64,000 nucleotides of DNA, taken from the NCBI RefSeq assembly GCF_963455295.1, contig NZ_OY734020.1:4340001-4404000 (forward strand), given 5' to 3'. The notes beneath the pieces were generated by a model. The model saw only the letters and a program-made list of their open reading frames with translations. It ran no database searches and was not told where the DNA came from. Every line of letters starts with the position of its first letter. The first letter of the stretch is position 1. Positions 9,317 to 17,524 of this stretch are shown here, in pieces. The position numbers and the translations under genes are program-made. The DNA comes from Candidatus Thiodiazotropha sp. CDECU1 (GTDB taxonomy: Bacteria; Pseudomonadota; Gammaproteobacteria; Chromatiales; Chromatiaceae).

Positions 9317-9671
9317 AGACCAGGTTGTACTGGTCAATTTCTGGGCCACCTGGTGTCCGCCCTGTGTAGAGGAGATCCCCTCACTGAACCGCCTGCAGGA
9401 GAACTATCCGAATCAGCAGGTCAGGATTGTCTCGGTCGATTATCGCGAGTCACCAAAGGAGATTGAGGCGTTTCTCGAGCAGATACCCGTCGATTTTCCG
9501 GTCCTGATGGACAGGGATGGACTCACTTCCCTGGCCTGGCGGGTGTTCAGCTTCCCCAGCTCTTTCATCGTCGATCGGCAGGGCCGGATACGCTACAGCG
9601 CAAACAGGGCCCTCAACTGGGACAGCAAAGAGGTGATTGAGGTTATCGACCGGTTACTGGCCGAGCCGTGA
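9168..9671 (+). CDS. TlpA/ResA-like thioredoxin-fold domain
   Basis: Thiol-disulfide oxidoreductase domain with the active site WATWCPPC at ~residues 60-67 and the cis-proline loop FPSSFIVD. Such proteins act in the periplasm to reduce cysteines, for example in cytochrome c maturation. As written it has no signal peptide and its ATG has no ribosome-binding site; it overlaps the preceding gene by 149 bp in another frame. Both facts favour its being the C-terminal half of an interrupted fusion whose export signal lies in the upstream frame. The domain itself appears intact to the C-terminus. Confidence 0.75.
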   Translation: MSTTTNLAATAAPIPATNLTTLTTLQRPIPAPPLSLTDSHQRHMDLRSLKDQVVLVNFWATWCPPCVEEIPSLNRLQENYPNQQVRIVSVDYRESPKEIEAFLEQIPVDFPVLMDRDGLTSLAWRVFSFPSSFIVDRQGRIRYSANRALNWDSKEVIEVIDRLLAEP

Positions 9672-9763
9672 GGGAAGGGCAAAAAAGCGTGACCTGAATC
9701 AGAGACTAAATTAGATATTTATTATAAACTAATCGACTCGCCCAACCAATATGGAAGAGTCTC

Positions 9764-10558
9764 ATGGCCAGTCAAACCAGTAAAAAGAAGGCCGCGCCGG
9801 CAAAAAAACAGCGCGCCGCCAGTGGTACAACCACCCGTAAGAAGCAGAGCGTAACAAAGCCGGCTGCGACAACCCGCAAAAAACAGACTGCAAAAAAGCA
9901 GCCTCCAAAATCTGCTTCAAAAACAAAAGCCAAGCAGACCACAGAGACTACAAAGCCAGCGAATGAAAGCCGCATCCTGCCTGGACTGATGCAGGGACTG
10001 CAATCGGTCTTCGATAAGATCCACAAAGACAGCCGTGAGCGTGAGGACCACCAGGAAAAGATCATCGAGGAGTTCAGCGATCGCTTGACCCAGGCCTTCG
10101 AACAGAGCCATTCCGAAACGGAAGAGAAAGAGAAGCTGCTCCTGGATAGATTGGAAGCGATTGAGAAGGAGCAGTCGTACCGGATCCAGCGAATCAAGCT
10201 CTTTTCCCTGCCGGGGACGCTGATCGCGGTGGCCGCCCTGATCTATCTGTTCTACGTGGTACACATCATGGAACGCTCCATGACCAGCATGTCCACCGAC
10301 ATGAATCAGATTAGGCACCATATCGCATCCATCGGGAGCGATACCCACACCATGTCAGGCGGCGTAACCCAGATGAATCAACATATGGCGCAGACAAACA
10401 AGAACATGAAGGCCATCACCTCCCAGGTAAAGGGCATGAACGGCAATATGAACCACCTCACCCGGAATGTGGGCGTGATGACCAACGACGTGGGGGCAAT
10501 GTCACACACCGTGAGCCCGGTGATGAACGGGATGCGAAAATTCGTACCGCTTTTTTAA
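9764..10558 (+). CDS. single-pass membrane protein with histone-like Lys/Ala tail and Met-rich periplasmic part
   Basis: 264 residues in three parts. Residues 1-68 are a low-complexity Lys/Ala/Thr tail with repeated TRKKQ-type units, like histone H1 or AlgP tails, which could bind nucleic acid or polyphosphate. Residues ~75-145 are a charged coiled coil. A transmembrane helix follows at ~150-168. The C-terminal ~95 residues are rich in Met, Asn, His and Ser with a heptad-like MNxHM pattern. Signal and topology suggest the basic tail is cytoplasmic (positive-inside). GGAAGAG lies just upstream of the start. No family function is known to me. Confidence 0.75.
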   Translation: MASQTSKKKAAPAKKQRAASGTTTRKKQSVTKPAATTRKKQTAKKQPPKSASKTKAKQTTETTKPANESRILPGLMQGLQSVFDKIHKDSREREDHQEKIIEEFSDRLTQAFEQSHSETEEKEKLLLDRLEAIEKEQSYRIQRIKLFSLPGTLIAVAALIYLFYVVHIMERSMTSMSTDMNQIRHHIASIGSDTHTMSGGVTQMNQHMAQTNKNMKAITSQVKGMNGNMNHLTRNVGVMTNDVGAMSHTVSPVMNGMRKFVPLF

Positions 10559-10561
10559 TCC

Positions 10562-10621
10562 TGTCCAGAGACAAAGGGTATCTTTAACCCCTCGGCGCCT
10601 GACGGTTGTCTTTCCGGACAG
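10562..10621. terminator. hairpin between convergent genes, carrying one arm of a dispersed repeat
   Basis: CTGTCCagAGACAA at 10562-10575 can pair with TTGTCTttccGGACAG ending at 10621, a likely bidirectional terminator between the membrane-protein gene and pfk. The right half contains CCTGACGGTTGTCTTTC (10598-10614), the same sequence that forms both arms of the palindrome at 20063-20194. Confidence 0.55.
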
Positions 10622-10624
10622 ACA

Positions 10625-11749
10625 CTAACTATCCCCAAAACTGATTCCAATCCGTTTCGCACTGACCACCCAGGGGTGGTCGGTGGGGACCAGTTTTTTG
10701 TTGCCCGCCACCTCCGTAAGGGGCACGGGTACGGCGAGTTCACCCTTTGCCGCCACCATGACACCGAACACACCTTTCGATATCAGGTCGGTACAGGCGG
10801 TTCCCAGGCGGGTAGCGAGCAGCCTGTCCGCGGCGGAGGGTGTACCGCCCCGTTGCAGATAACCGAGGATGGTCACCCTCGATTCGAGCCCGGTCAACTC
10901 CTCAAGCTGGCGGGAGAGGGTAACCGTATGGTTTGCATGGGCGGCCTCGAATGCGGCCAGTTCCGCTTTTGCCTGCTTGCGATCCTTCTTGTTGCCGGCC
11001 TCATCCTTTCTTTCCCTGAGCATCTGATACTGCTCAGATTCGCCTTTTGGTAGCGCACCTTCCGCCACCGCAACGATACTGAAGTGTTTACCGCCTACAG
11101 CGCGAGCCCTGATGGCCTCCGCAACGTTTTCGATGTCGTAGCCGATCTCGGGCAATAGTATGACATCTGCGCCGCCCGCCAAGCCTGACCCCAGGGCCAG
11201 CCAACCGGCACGATGCCCCATGATTTCAACCACGATGATCCGATGATGGCTGTGAGCCGTGCTGTGCAGGCGATCGATGGCGTCCGTGGCTATACCCAAT
11301 GCCGTATCGAAACCGAAAGTTGTATCCGTGTGCGCCACATCATTATCGATGGTCTTGGGCAGGGTAATAACGTTGAGCCCCTTTTCCACCAACTGCAAGG
11401 CATTTTTCTGCGTCCCGCCGCCACCGATACAGACCAGGGCATCCAGGTGGTGGGCCTGATAATTCTCAACGATGACATCGGTCATATCCTGGCGTTTGCC
11501 GTTGAAGTTCATGCGGTGGGGTTTTTCCCTGCTGGTGCCCAGAATGGTGCCACCCCGGGTGAGAATCCCCGAAAGTGTGGTGCTATCCAGTTGCATGATG
11601 CGGTTTTCAACCAGGCCACGAAAACCATCACGTATTCCTATTACCTGCATATCGTAGAAATTGGCAGCCGCCTTGCCAACACCCCGAATTGCTGCATTAA
11701 GGCCAGGGCTGTCGCCGCCTGAGGTCAATATTCCGATATGAATGGTCAT
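10625..11749 (-). CDS. 6-phosphofructokinase (Gly/Lys-type, phosphoryl donor uncertain)
   Basis: Phosphorylates fructose 6-phosphate at C1. Motifs: [10 protein letters not shown] at the donor site, GGGGTQKNA at the second donor loop, PKTIDND with the catalytic aspartate, and [11 protein letters not shown] for substrate binding. In the family, Gly in the second loop plus Lys in PKTIDND is a mixed signature (ATP enzymes usually have PGTIDND, PPi enzymes usually GGDD plus PKTIDND), so ATP or PPi use cannot be decided by eye; the Asp normally in GGDG is also Gly. 374 residues. AGGAG lies 5 bases before the start. In autotrophic gammaproteobacteria a PPi-dependent enzyme often substitutes for fructose bisphosphatase in the Calvin cycle. 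Confidence 0.92.
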   Translation of the reverse strand: MTIHIGILTSGGDSPGLNAAIRGVGKAAANFYDMQVIGIRDGFRGLVENRIMQLDSTTLSGILTRGGTILGTSREKPHRMNFNGKRQDMTDVIVENYQAHHLDALVCIGGGGTQKNALQLVEKGLNVITLPKTIDNDVAHTDTTFGFDTALGIATDAIDRLHSTAHSHHRIIVVEIMGHRAGWLALGSGLAGGADVILLPEIGYDIENVAEAIRARAVGGKHFSIVAVAEGALPKGESEQYQMLRERKDEAGNKKDRKQAKAELAAFEAAHANHTVTLSRQLEELTGLESRVTILGYLQRGGTPSAADRLLATRLGTACTDLISKGVFGVMVAAKGELAVPVPLTEVAGNKKLVPTDHPWVVSAKRIGISFGDS

Positions 11750-11897
11750 TGAGGCTCCTATATCGATTTCCCACTAAGTCTGCATGAAAGAGTGACGACC
11801 TCTCCCAGTCAGGCAATGATACACTACAACAATGCATTGGCTGCAGAGCTCCTCGGCAGATTCCAGCGCCGGCCAGCCTTGAATGATAGCCAGTGGC

Positions 11898-12665
11898 TCA
11901 TTCGCCCCCTAGCCAGCGAATGGAGGATGTATGTCGAATCCGCATCCGCTGCTTACCGTCTCGATGATAGATCCAGCCGCGCACCTCGAGCTCAGTATCC
12001 AGGAGTGAGTCCGGATCATCGATATTGAACCTTCGCCAATCGTCCCAAGTAATGCGTAGTGCCAGGCCACCATCAAGGTTCAGCCATACGCCACTCCGGC
12101 TTTGGCCTACCCGGACGATGTAACCGGTAAGAATATGAAAACCTGTCTCAATGCCGCTTAAGCCCGAGGCATCTTTCATGGGGAGACGCCAAACCCCTTT
12201 GTTTTCCTTGCGCGCCTCCCTTTCCGCATCCTCGTAGCAGCCATGGTTTCTCAGATTGGGTGGCACAGCAATGAGATATCCCGCCCCTTGCATCAACAAC
12301 TGACGATTAATGCTTTCCCCATGACGATCATATAGGTGGGCCAAAAAGCGACCGTACCTGTCCTGTTCCTCGCTACCCATACATATGCTGACCAAACCGC
12401 CACTACGCTTCACCAACCCCTCGAGCTGGTGCTTGGCCTGCAGCGCATGCGGCTCGTTTGCCGACCCCTGACCAAGTTCCGGTGTATTCACGCCAATCAG
12501 TCTCAGCCTGCGCCCGTCCCTAAGGCGCAAGGTATCACCATCATGGATGGAGGCGACTGGAAGCAGGTCGGCACTGCAGGGTGAGCAGCTTGCGGCTTGA
12601 GAGAGGGAGGGGAGGAGGTGGGAGAACAACAAAAAGGCCCCGCAAAGCGGAGCCCTTTTTAACAT
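11898..12665 (-). CDS. exported thermonuclease (SNase-like) family protein
   Basis: Staphylococcal-nuclease-like OB fold with IHDGDTL, the LIGVNTPE loop and DRYGRFLAHLY, which hold the calcium and catalytic Asp/Glu/Arg residues. A C-terminal extension of ~75 residues follows the nuclease domain. I chose the ATG at 12665: it gives a standard signal peptide (MLKRAP, hydrophobic core, SLSQA cleavage). An ATG at 12683 is possible; the longer frame back to 12803 overlaps rpmE and is unlikely. The codons for residues ~2-12 lie inside the rpmE terminator hairpin, so expression may depend on read-through from rpmE. Confidence 0.82.
   Translation of the reverse strand: MLKRAPLCGAFLLFSHLLPSLSQAASCSPCSADLLPVASIHDGDTLRLRDGRRLRLIGVNTPELGQGSANEPHALQAKHQLEGLVKRSGGLVSICMGSEEQDRYGRFLAHLYDRHGESINRQLLMQGAGYLIAVPPNLRNHGCYEDAEREARKENKGVWRLPMKDASGLSGIETGFHILTGYIVRVGQSRSGVWLNLDGGLALRITWDDWRRFNIDDPDSLLDTELEVRGWIYHRDGKQRMRIRHTSSIRWLGGE
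12631..12660 (-). terminator. Rho-independent terminator of rpmE
   Basis: On the minus strand: AAAAA, GGGCTCCGC, TTT, GCGGGGCC, TTTTT. A 9-bp GC-rich stem with a 3-nt loop followed by five T, 50 bp after the rpmE stop. It overlaps the signal-peptide codons of the downstream nuclease gene. Confidence 0.85.
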
Positions 12666-12709
12666 CTCGACCAGTGACGCCATGCAACTACACAGCGGCG
12701 AGTACTGGA

Positions 12710-12913
12710 TTAACGGCTGTACTTCCTGCGGAACTTGTCCACACGTCCAGCGGTGTCGACGATCTTTTGTTTGCCTGTATAGAAGGGATGACATGAAGAG
12801 CATACCTCCACATGTATCTCCTCCTGGCCCAGCGTGGAACGCGTGAGGATCTCATTACCACAGCTACATACGACTTTGATCTCCTCATAACGAGGATGAA
12901 TATCCGGCTTCAT
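12710..12913 (-). CDS. rpmE: 50S ribosomal protein L31, zinc-binding type
   Basis: 67-residue ribosomal protein L31. It keeps the zinc-binding cysteines (CSCGN and CSSCHPF), marking the C+ form that in many bacteria is replaced by a zinc-free paralogue under zinc starvation. The start at 12913 ([11 protein letters not shown]) matches the family; the longer upstream frame is not coding. C-terminal [10 protein letters not shown] is typical. A Rho-independent terminator follows. Confidence 0.96.
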   Translation of the reverse strand: MKPDIHPRYEEIKVVCSCGNEILTRSTLGQEEIHVEVCSSCHPFYTGKQKIVDTAGRVDKFRRKYSR

Positions 12914-13011
12914 GATTGACTCTCTTATGAGAATGACATCGTTGACGATCTGCCCCAAGGGCAGGGAAAGAGCGGAATAATATGCCAAGACGTCCGTCAA
13001 GGCAAGCCCCT

Positions 13012-13362
13012 CTACTGTCGAGAGGGCCTGATGGGGAAATCCAGCACCTTGCAGGCCCTGTGATCTGCCTCGGAACGACTTCTGATATCACCCTGCAGGT
13101 AGCCCAACAGGCCCTGGGGTCCCACCATGTGGTCCCACATCATGCTGGAAATCTTCACACAGGCACTGATCGGCGAACGATTTCTACGCTCCTGATCGAT
13201 ACGCCATTGCAGCTGTCGCATCCGTTGCTGCCTCTCCTGCGGGAGTGCGGCGATGAAGTCATCAATGGCTGCCTGACGCATATCCTCGAAACGCATCGGG
13301 TCCCTCTCCGCCAATTGGAGGAGATGATCGAAATCCAGGTTTCGGTTGCTTAGCTGCGTCAT
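13012..13362 (-). CDS. DUF3135 family protein
   Basis: Small soluble protein of 116 residues. The N-terminal half with [19 protein letters not shown] and the middle [19 protein letters not shown] fit the DUF3135 family found in gammaproteobacteria. No catalytic motif is visible and no role is known. It lies upstream of rpmE on the same strand with a ~100-bp gap. Confidence 0.75.
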   Translation of the reverse strand: MTQLSNRNLDFDHLLQLAERDPMRFEDMRQAAIDDFIAALPQERQQRMRQLQWRIDQERRNRSPISACVKISSMMWDHMVGPQGLLGYLQGDIRSRSEADHRACKVLDFPIRPSRQ

Positions 13363-13533
13363 CGATCAAGCCTCGTACTCCCACTATATAAAGAAAATTA
13401 TCACAGCAACTCGAATATGTCCCCGATGAAAATTCCTGAAATGTCATAATGGCGCACCTACGAGCACCTACTTTGCCCATAAAAACAGAGGGTTATGCCA
13501 ATTACCATGGAAACGACAATATTTTGACTACAA

Positions 13534-13800
13534 TCATCGATCCAGCTGGCCCTCACCACCAGCGACCTCCCTGGCCTCAATAATACGGTCCAACCTTATC
13601 GATCGAATCACTTTATCTTCCTGTTTTACAACCAGATACTCGGCCCTATCACGGGTTACAACATCGATCGGCACGACCCTGGCCCGACACCTATTTCCCC
13701 CTTCGTCATGCCAATTAATATCCAGCATCGACCGTCTCAAGACAGCATACTCATATGTCTCATGCTGGGAACATGCCACGGGTCGATAGTCATCATTCAT
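13534..13800 (-). CDS. rof: Rho-binding antiterminator (Rof/YaeO-like)
   Basis: 88-residue homologue of E. coli Rof (YaeO), which binds the primary RNA site of Rho and lowers termination. The family pattern is visible: YRPVACSQHETYEYAV at the start, then a Sm-like beta barrel with RARVVPIDVVTR, EYLVV and IRLDRI. A single-gene unit; the intergenic region up to 13914 is a divergent promoter region shared with the H-NS-like gene. Confidence 0.8.
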   Translation of the reverse strand: MNDDYRPVACSQHETYEYAVLRRSMLDINWHDEGGNRCRARVVPIDVVTRDRAEYLVVKQEDKVIRSIRLDRIIEAREVAGGEGQLDR

Positions 13801-13913
13801 GTCTCTAATACCATTGCTGCATTTGCTATTGGTGCCAAAGCCAACTTAAAATCGTTATATTAACTTGACCTTGGATCGCGTTTTTAAAGATAAACACTAA
13901 AGGGCTTGGATGT

Positions 13914-14366
13914 ATGTCGAACATTAAGAAAGAGATCGAGAGCCTTAGAGCAAAGATAGCACGACTGGAAGCCGAGCAAAAAAAGGCCGAGGTGGTAAAT
14001 AAAGCGCTCAGTAACGCCAGCAGTCAAATCGATAAGATTTTGAAAGATAATGGAATTAATTTCGAAACCTACATCCGACACAACTATAAAAGGGTCAACC
14101 GCATAATCCAAAAGATTACGGGCCAAGCCGACAAGACAAAGGCCAAAACAAAACCCTCGACAAAGAAGAAGCTCGCGCGCAAGGGCCAGCGCAGCAGTAA
14201 AACAGTAGCCAGCATAAAGATACCGGCAGGGAAGTATGGCAACCTACCCAACAACCCAGATCAGGTCTTCGAGGTCAAGGAGAAAGGCCCTAGACCAAAA
14301 CTCCTTAAGGGTTATGCTGAAGAGGTAGGATTGGAAGCCTTCATGAACCAGTGCCGTCTCGATTAA
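13914..14366 (+). CDS. H-NS-like nucleoid protein
   Basis: 150 residues: an N-terminal coiled coil (residues ~3-50, oligomerisation), a basic Lys/Thr-rich linker (~70-105) and a C-terminal part with PAGKYGNLPNNPDQVFEV and GPRPKLLKGYAEE that resembles the KYRNPxxxxxxWxGRGxxPxWL DNA-binding motif of H-NS but in a diverged form. Probably a silencer of AT-rich DNA (inference). The last ~20 residues, GLEAFMNQCRLD, form an extra tail. A second ATG at 13910 in another frame is not used. Confidence 0.6.
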   Translation: MSNIKKEIESLRAKIARLEAEQKKAEVVNKALSNASSQIDKILKDNGINFETYIRHNYKRVNRIIQKITGQADKTKAKTKPSTKKKLARKGQRSSKTVASIKIPAGKYGNLPNNPDQVFEVKEKGPRPKLLKGYAEEVGLEAFMNQCRLD

Positions 14367-14414
14367 CGTCCGCCAGCTCTAATAATCTAACGGGTCGCTT
14401 GTTTGATCGGTCTA

Positions 14415-14604
14415 GGGCCTGTTAACACTAACCCAAAGCACTCTGTTGTGCCTGAAAAAGCGCCAATCAAGGCGCGAGGAGAGAAGTTTGGTCACTCCAA
14501 ATGAACGACGAGCAACGCTGAGTGGCGCTTTTTCAGGCGTAACCCGAAGGGCTGGGGCTGTTTTTGCGCCCAGCAGAGTGCTTTGGATTAGTGTTAACAG
14601 GCCC
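14415..14604. mobile_element. MITE copy 2, internally deleted and inverted relative to copy 1
   Basis: 190 bp with the same 17-bp terminal repeats as the element at 260-524 and TA on each side (14413-14414, 14605-14606). Reversed, it matches copy 1 closely except for a 75-bp gap that removes one internal hairpin; the gap edges carry CCCAGC, consistent with deletion between short direct repeats. Its right end supplies the G of the TAG stop of the GGDEF-EAL gene at 14604-14606. Confidence 0.85.
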
Positions 14605-17276
14605 TAGGCCGCGTTAAGCGGGCCGGGATCAGCCATATCCAATGGCATTGGCCGCACAACCCCAAATCCCTGGGCATAGTCCACGCCAATGTCGATCAGC
14701 TGCTCCAGGGTCTGATCATCCTCCACGTACTCGGCAATGGTCTGCAGGCCCATCAAATGACCGATTTCATTGATCGATTCCACCATGGCCTTATCCACCG
14801 GGTCATTCACCATGTTTGAAACAAAGCTGCCATCGATCTTCAGGTAGTCCACCGGCAGGCGCTTCAAATAGGAGAAAGATGACATGCCGGTACCGAAATC
14901 ATCTAATGCAAAACGAAATCCACGGCGCTTCAACAGACTGATGAAGCGAGCCGCCTGATCCAGCCGGCTGACTACCGCGGTTTCGGTAATTTCAAACGAG
15001 ATCTTGTCTGCGGGAAGGTCAAATTTGCGCAGCTGTTCCAAGATATGTTCGTGTAGTGTGCCATCCCCCAGGGATTGGCCGGAGAGGTTTATGGCACACA
15101 GCCCCAACTCTTCCATTCGCTGCGGATTTTCCGATAACCATCTGAAGGCATGACTGATGACCCAGCGATCGAGCGTGCCCATGATGTTGTAACGTTCCGC
15201 AGCAGGAATAAAGGCCCCGGGCATGATCTGTTTGCCTCGCTCATCCTGCATACGCAACAGCACTTCAATATGTTCGTCACCGATGGCCGTACTACGCAGC
15301 GACATAATCGGCTGTTGCAGCAGAGAAAAGCGTTGTTGATCCATGGCGCTTTCGATCCTTCCGACCCAGCGCATCTCACCCTGCTGCCGTTTAATCTCCT
15401 CGTCGTATGGCTGAAACACATGGATCCTGTTTCTTCCCATGTCCTTGGCCACATAGCAGGCCGCATCGGCGGAACTGAGCGCACTGTGAGGACTTTCCGT
15501 ATTCGGACCTATCGCGACGATGCCAATGCTCACCCCGGTGGAGAAGGCTCTCCCTTCCCACGAGAATCGAAAATCCTTGATCACACTGCAGATCTTGCTG
15601 GCAAGGCGTTGCGCCCGTTCAAGTTGGCAGTTCTCCATCAACAAACCAAACTCATCCCCACCAAGACGGGCCAGCACATCGTCACCCCCGATGGTGCGCT
15701 GTAGCCGATGAGATAGCTGGCGTAACATCATATCCCCAGCAACATGACCACAGGTATCGTTGACCAGCTTGAACTGATCGAGGTCCATATACAGCAATAC
15801 ATGTTGTACGCCATGATCTTTACTATTGGCGAAGGTCTCTCGCAGCCGTTGATCGAAGGCATGACGATTCAGCAGGTGGGTCAGGGAGTCGTGAGTCGCA
15901 AGAAAACGCATTTCCCGCATCATGGAACGGGTAGATGTGACATCCCTGAACACCGTAACCGACCCCTTGAACTTGCCACTCTCTTTAATCGGATAGGTTG
16001 AGTACTCAACCGGAAAAAGTGTTTCGTTTTTGCGCAAGAAAGACTCATCCTTGACCCGAACCGATTCCCCTCGCTTGAGCACTGCACTGTTGAAGGATTT
16101 CCCCGCCTCATCGAACATGCGCACCCGGGTGTGTATCTGTTGATTGAGCAATTCTTCCTGGGTATAGCCGAGCATCTCTGCCGCCGCCTTGTTAATGAAG
16201 CTACAGGCGCCACGCTCATCGATACCAAATATGCCTTCCCCAGTAGACTCCAGTATCAGCGACATCTTTTTGTTTACCGCCTCTAGCTCACCGGAGGATC
16301 TTTCAAGGGAGTGATGTGCCAACTGGTGCGCTTGAGTACGTTCGTAGTTTTCTATGGCAAAGGCGAGATCGCTGACCATTTCATGCAACAGGTCATGAAT
16401 CGTGAGGGTAAAATAGCTGCGCTCCTGGGCATACACAGTAAGTGTCGCAACCACCTGTTGATGGGTGACGATGGGAAACACCGCCGCCGAGCGACTCCCG
16501 CTGAGCTTCGCCAGGCGATGCCAGGGCGTTTTCCCAGGATCCACATCAACTTCATCAATTACCGACGGACATTTTCCATATACCGATATGGCCAGCGGAC
16601 TGTCTGCCTGTGGGTTTGTGAGGTCGAGCTCGAATGTGCAGGCCTTGAGACTCTCAAGATTGATCCCGGCGCTGGCAATGGGCAGAATATTTTTACCCAT
16701 CTCATTGACCTCGCCGATCCATGCCGCGTTGAAACCGCCAAAGGTCACCGCAATGTCACACACCCGCTCAAAAAGCACCTGCGGCGATCGATTGCGCAGT
16801 ATCGTCTTACTGGTTTGGGAAAGCGCGGAATAGAGTCCCTTCTGCCTATTCACGACCTCTTCCCGTTTTGCAATCTCCCCGGCCATATGCTTGAAGGCTT
16901 GAGACACCTGGGTTAATTCATCATGTTCCGGTAGATTCATCGCCGCCAGATAGTTACCGCGTGCAAGCTCCAGGGCAACCCGCTTCAGACGTGATACCGG
17001 AAACAGCAATGCCTTGTTCAACACCCAAGCGAGCAGGAGCAGGCTGAGCAAAAAGCCCATGGCATAGAAGATGGCACGTTGTTTTATGATAACTGCCAAC
17101 TGCTGATAGATTTGGCCTACAGTCTGGCCATCAACACGGGCAGGAGCGAGCGTCACCGATTCTGCAACGGCACTGCTGCTGCCGCTCATCTGGCGATAAT
17201 CGAGATACACATCCACTGTGAAAAGGCATAGGAATAGCACCGCCATAACCGCGGCAACTTTGCTATTCAGTTGCAT
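14604..17276 (-). CDS. membrane HAMP-GAF-PAS-GGDEF-EAL cyclic-di-GMP protein
   Basis: 890 residues. Two transmembrane helices (~5-25 and ~70-92) flank a short periplasmic loop; HAMP at ~92-145, GAF at ~150-310, PAS at ~340-455, GGDEF at ~460-620 and EAL at ~630-885. The diguanylate cyclase signature LGGDEFG is intact. The phosphodiesterase domain has EVLLRM instead of EALLRW, ALDDFGTG and intact metal-binding acids, so it may hydrolyse cyclic-di-GMP; both activities are possible. The stop codon is built from the TA target and the end of MITE copy 2, just after the conserved QGFGVVRPMP, so the domain is complete but the tail may be foreign. Confidence 0.92.
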   Translation of the reverse strand: MQLNSKVAAVMAVLFLCLFTVDVYLDYRQMSGSSSAVAESVTLAPARVDGQTVGQIYQQLAVIIKQRAIFYAMGFLLSLLLLAWVLNKALLFPVSRLKRVALELARGNYLAAMNLPEHDELTQVSQAFKHMAGEIAKREEVVNRQKGLYSALSQTSKTILRNRSPQVLFERVCDIAVTFGGFNAAWIGEVNEMGKNILPIASAGINLESLKACTFELDLTNPQADSPLAISVYGKCPSVIDEVDVDPGKTPWHRLAKLSGSRSAAVFPIVTHQQVVATLTVYAQERSYFTLTIHDLLHEMVSDLAFAIENYERTQAHQLAHHSLERSSGELEAVNKKMSLILESTGEGIFGIDERGACSFINKAAAEMLGYTQEELLNQQIHTRVRMFDEAGKSFNSAVLKRGESVRVKDESFLRKNETLFPVEYSTYPIKESGKFKGSVTVFRDVTSTRSMMREMRFLATHDSLTHLLNRHAFDQRLRETFANSKDHGVQHVLLYMDLDQFKLVNDTCGHVAGDMMLRQLSHRLQRTIGGDDVLARLGGDEFGLLMENCQLERAQRLASKICSVIKDFRFSWEGRAFSTGVSIGIVAIGPNTESPHSALSSADAACYVAKDMGRNRIHVFQPYDEEIKRQQGEMRWVGRIESAMDQQRFSLLQQPIMSLRSTAIGDEHIEVLLRMQDERGKQIMPGAFIPAAERYNIMGTLDRWVISHAFRWLSENPQRMEELGLCAINLSGQSLGDGTLHEHILEQLRKFDLPADKISFEITETAVVSRLDQAARFISLLKRRGFRFALDDFGTGMSSFSYLKRLPVDYLKIDGSFVSNMVNDPVDKAMVESINEIGHLMGLQTIAEYVEDDQTLEQLIDIGVDYAQGFGVVRPMPLDMADPGPLNAA

Positions 17277-17524
17277 ATCGTCATCATGGCACTACAAGTG
17301 CCAGATCCCCCACAGGCTCAAGTTGGACTGGAATCTATAGACCGCTCACTCCGGTTCATCACCTTGGCGATAGGATCGGAAACCATGGGTCCGGTTCGCT
17401 CCCTGCGTGACAGCTCGCGTATCCAGATTAGACGATGGGCTGTTGAAGCTCCTGAACAAAGCATATCTTATTTTTATGATGTCCACTTAAATTAATACCT
17501 TACACCCAGTATGTAAAGAATTAT
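17277..17524. other. intergenic region upstream of the GGDEF-EAL gene
   Basis: 248 bp holding the presumed promoter of the GGDEF-EAL gene and the 3' side of hemW. It is AT-rich near 17466-17525. I see no gene, clear promoter boxes or repeat. Confidence 0.3.

Noticed and set aside
17271-17495. Open frame in the region before the GGDEF-EAL gene
   Set aside because: Short, no start signal and no resemblance to a family; probably non-coding promoter region.
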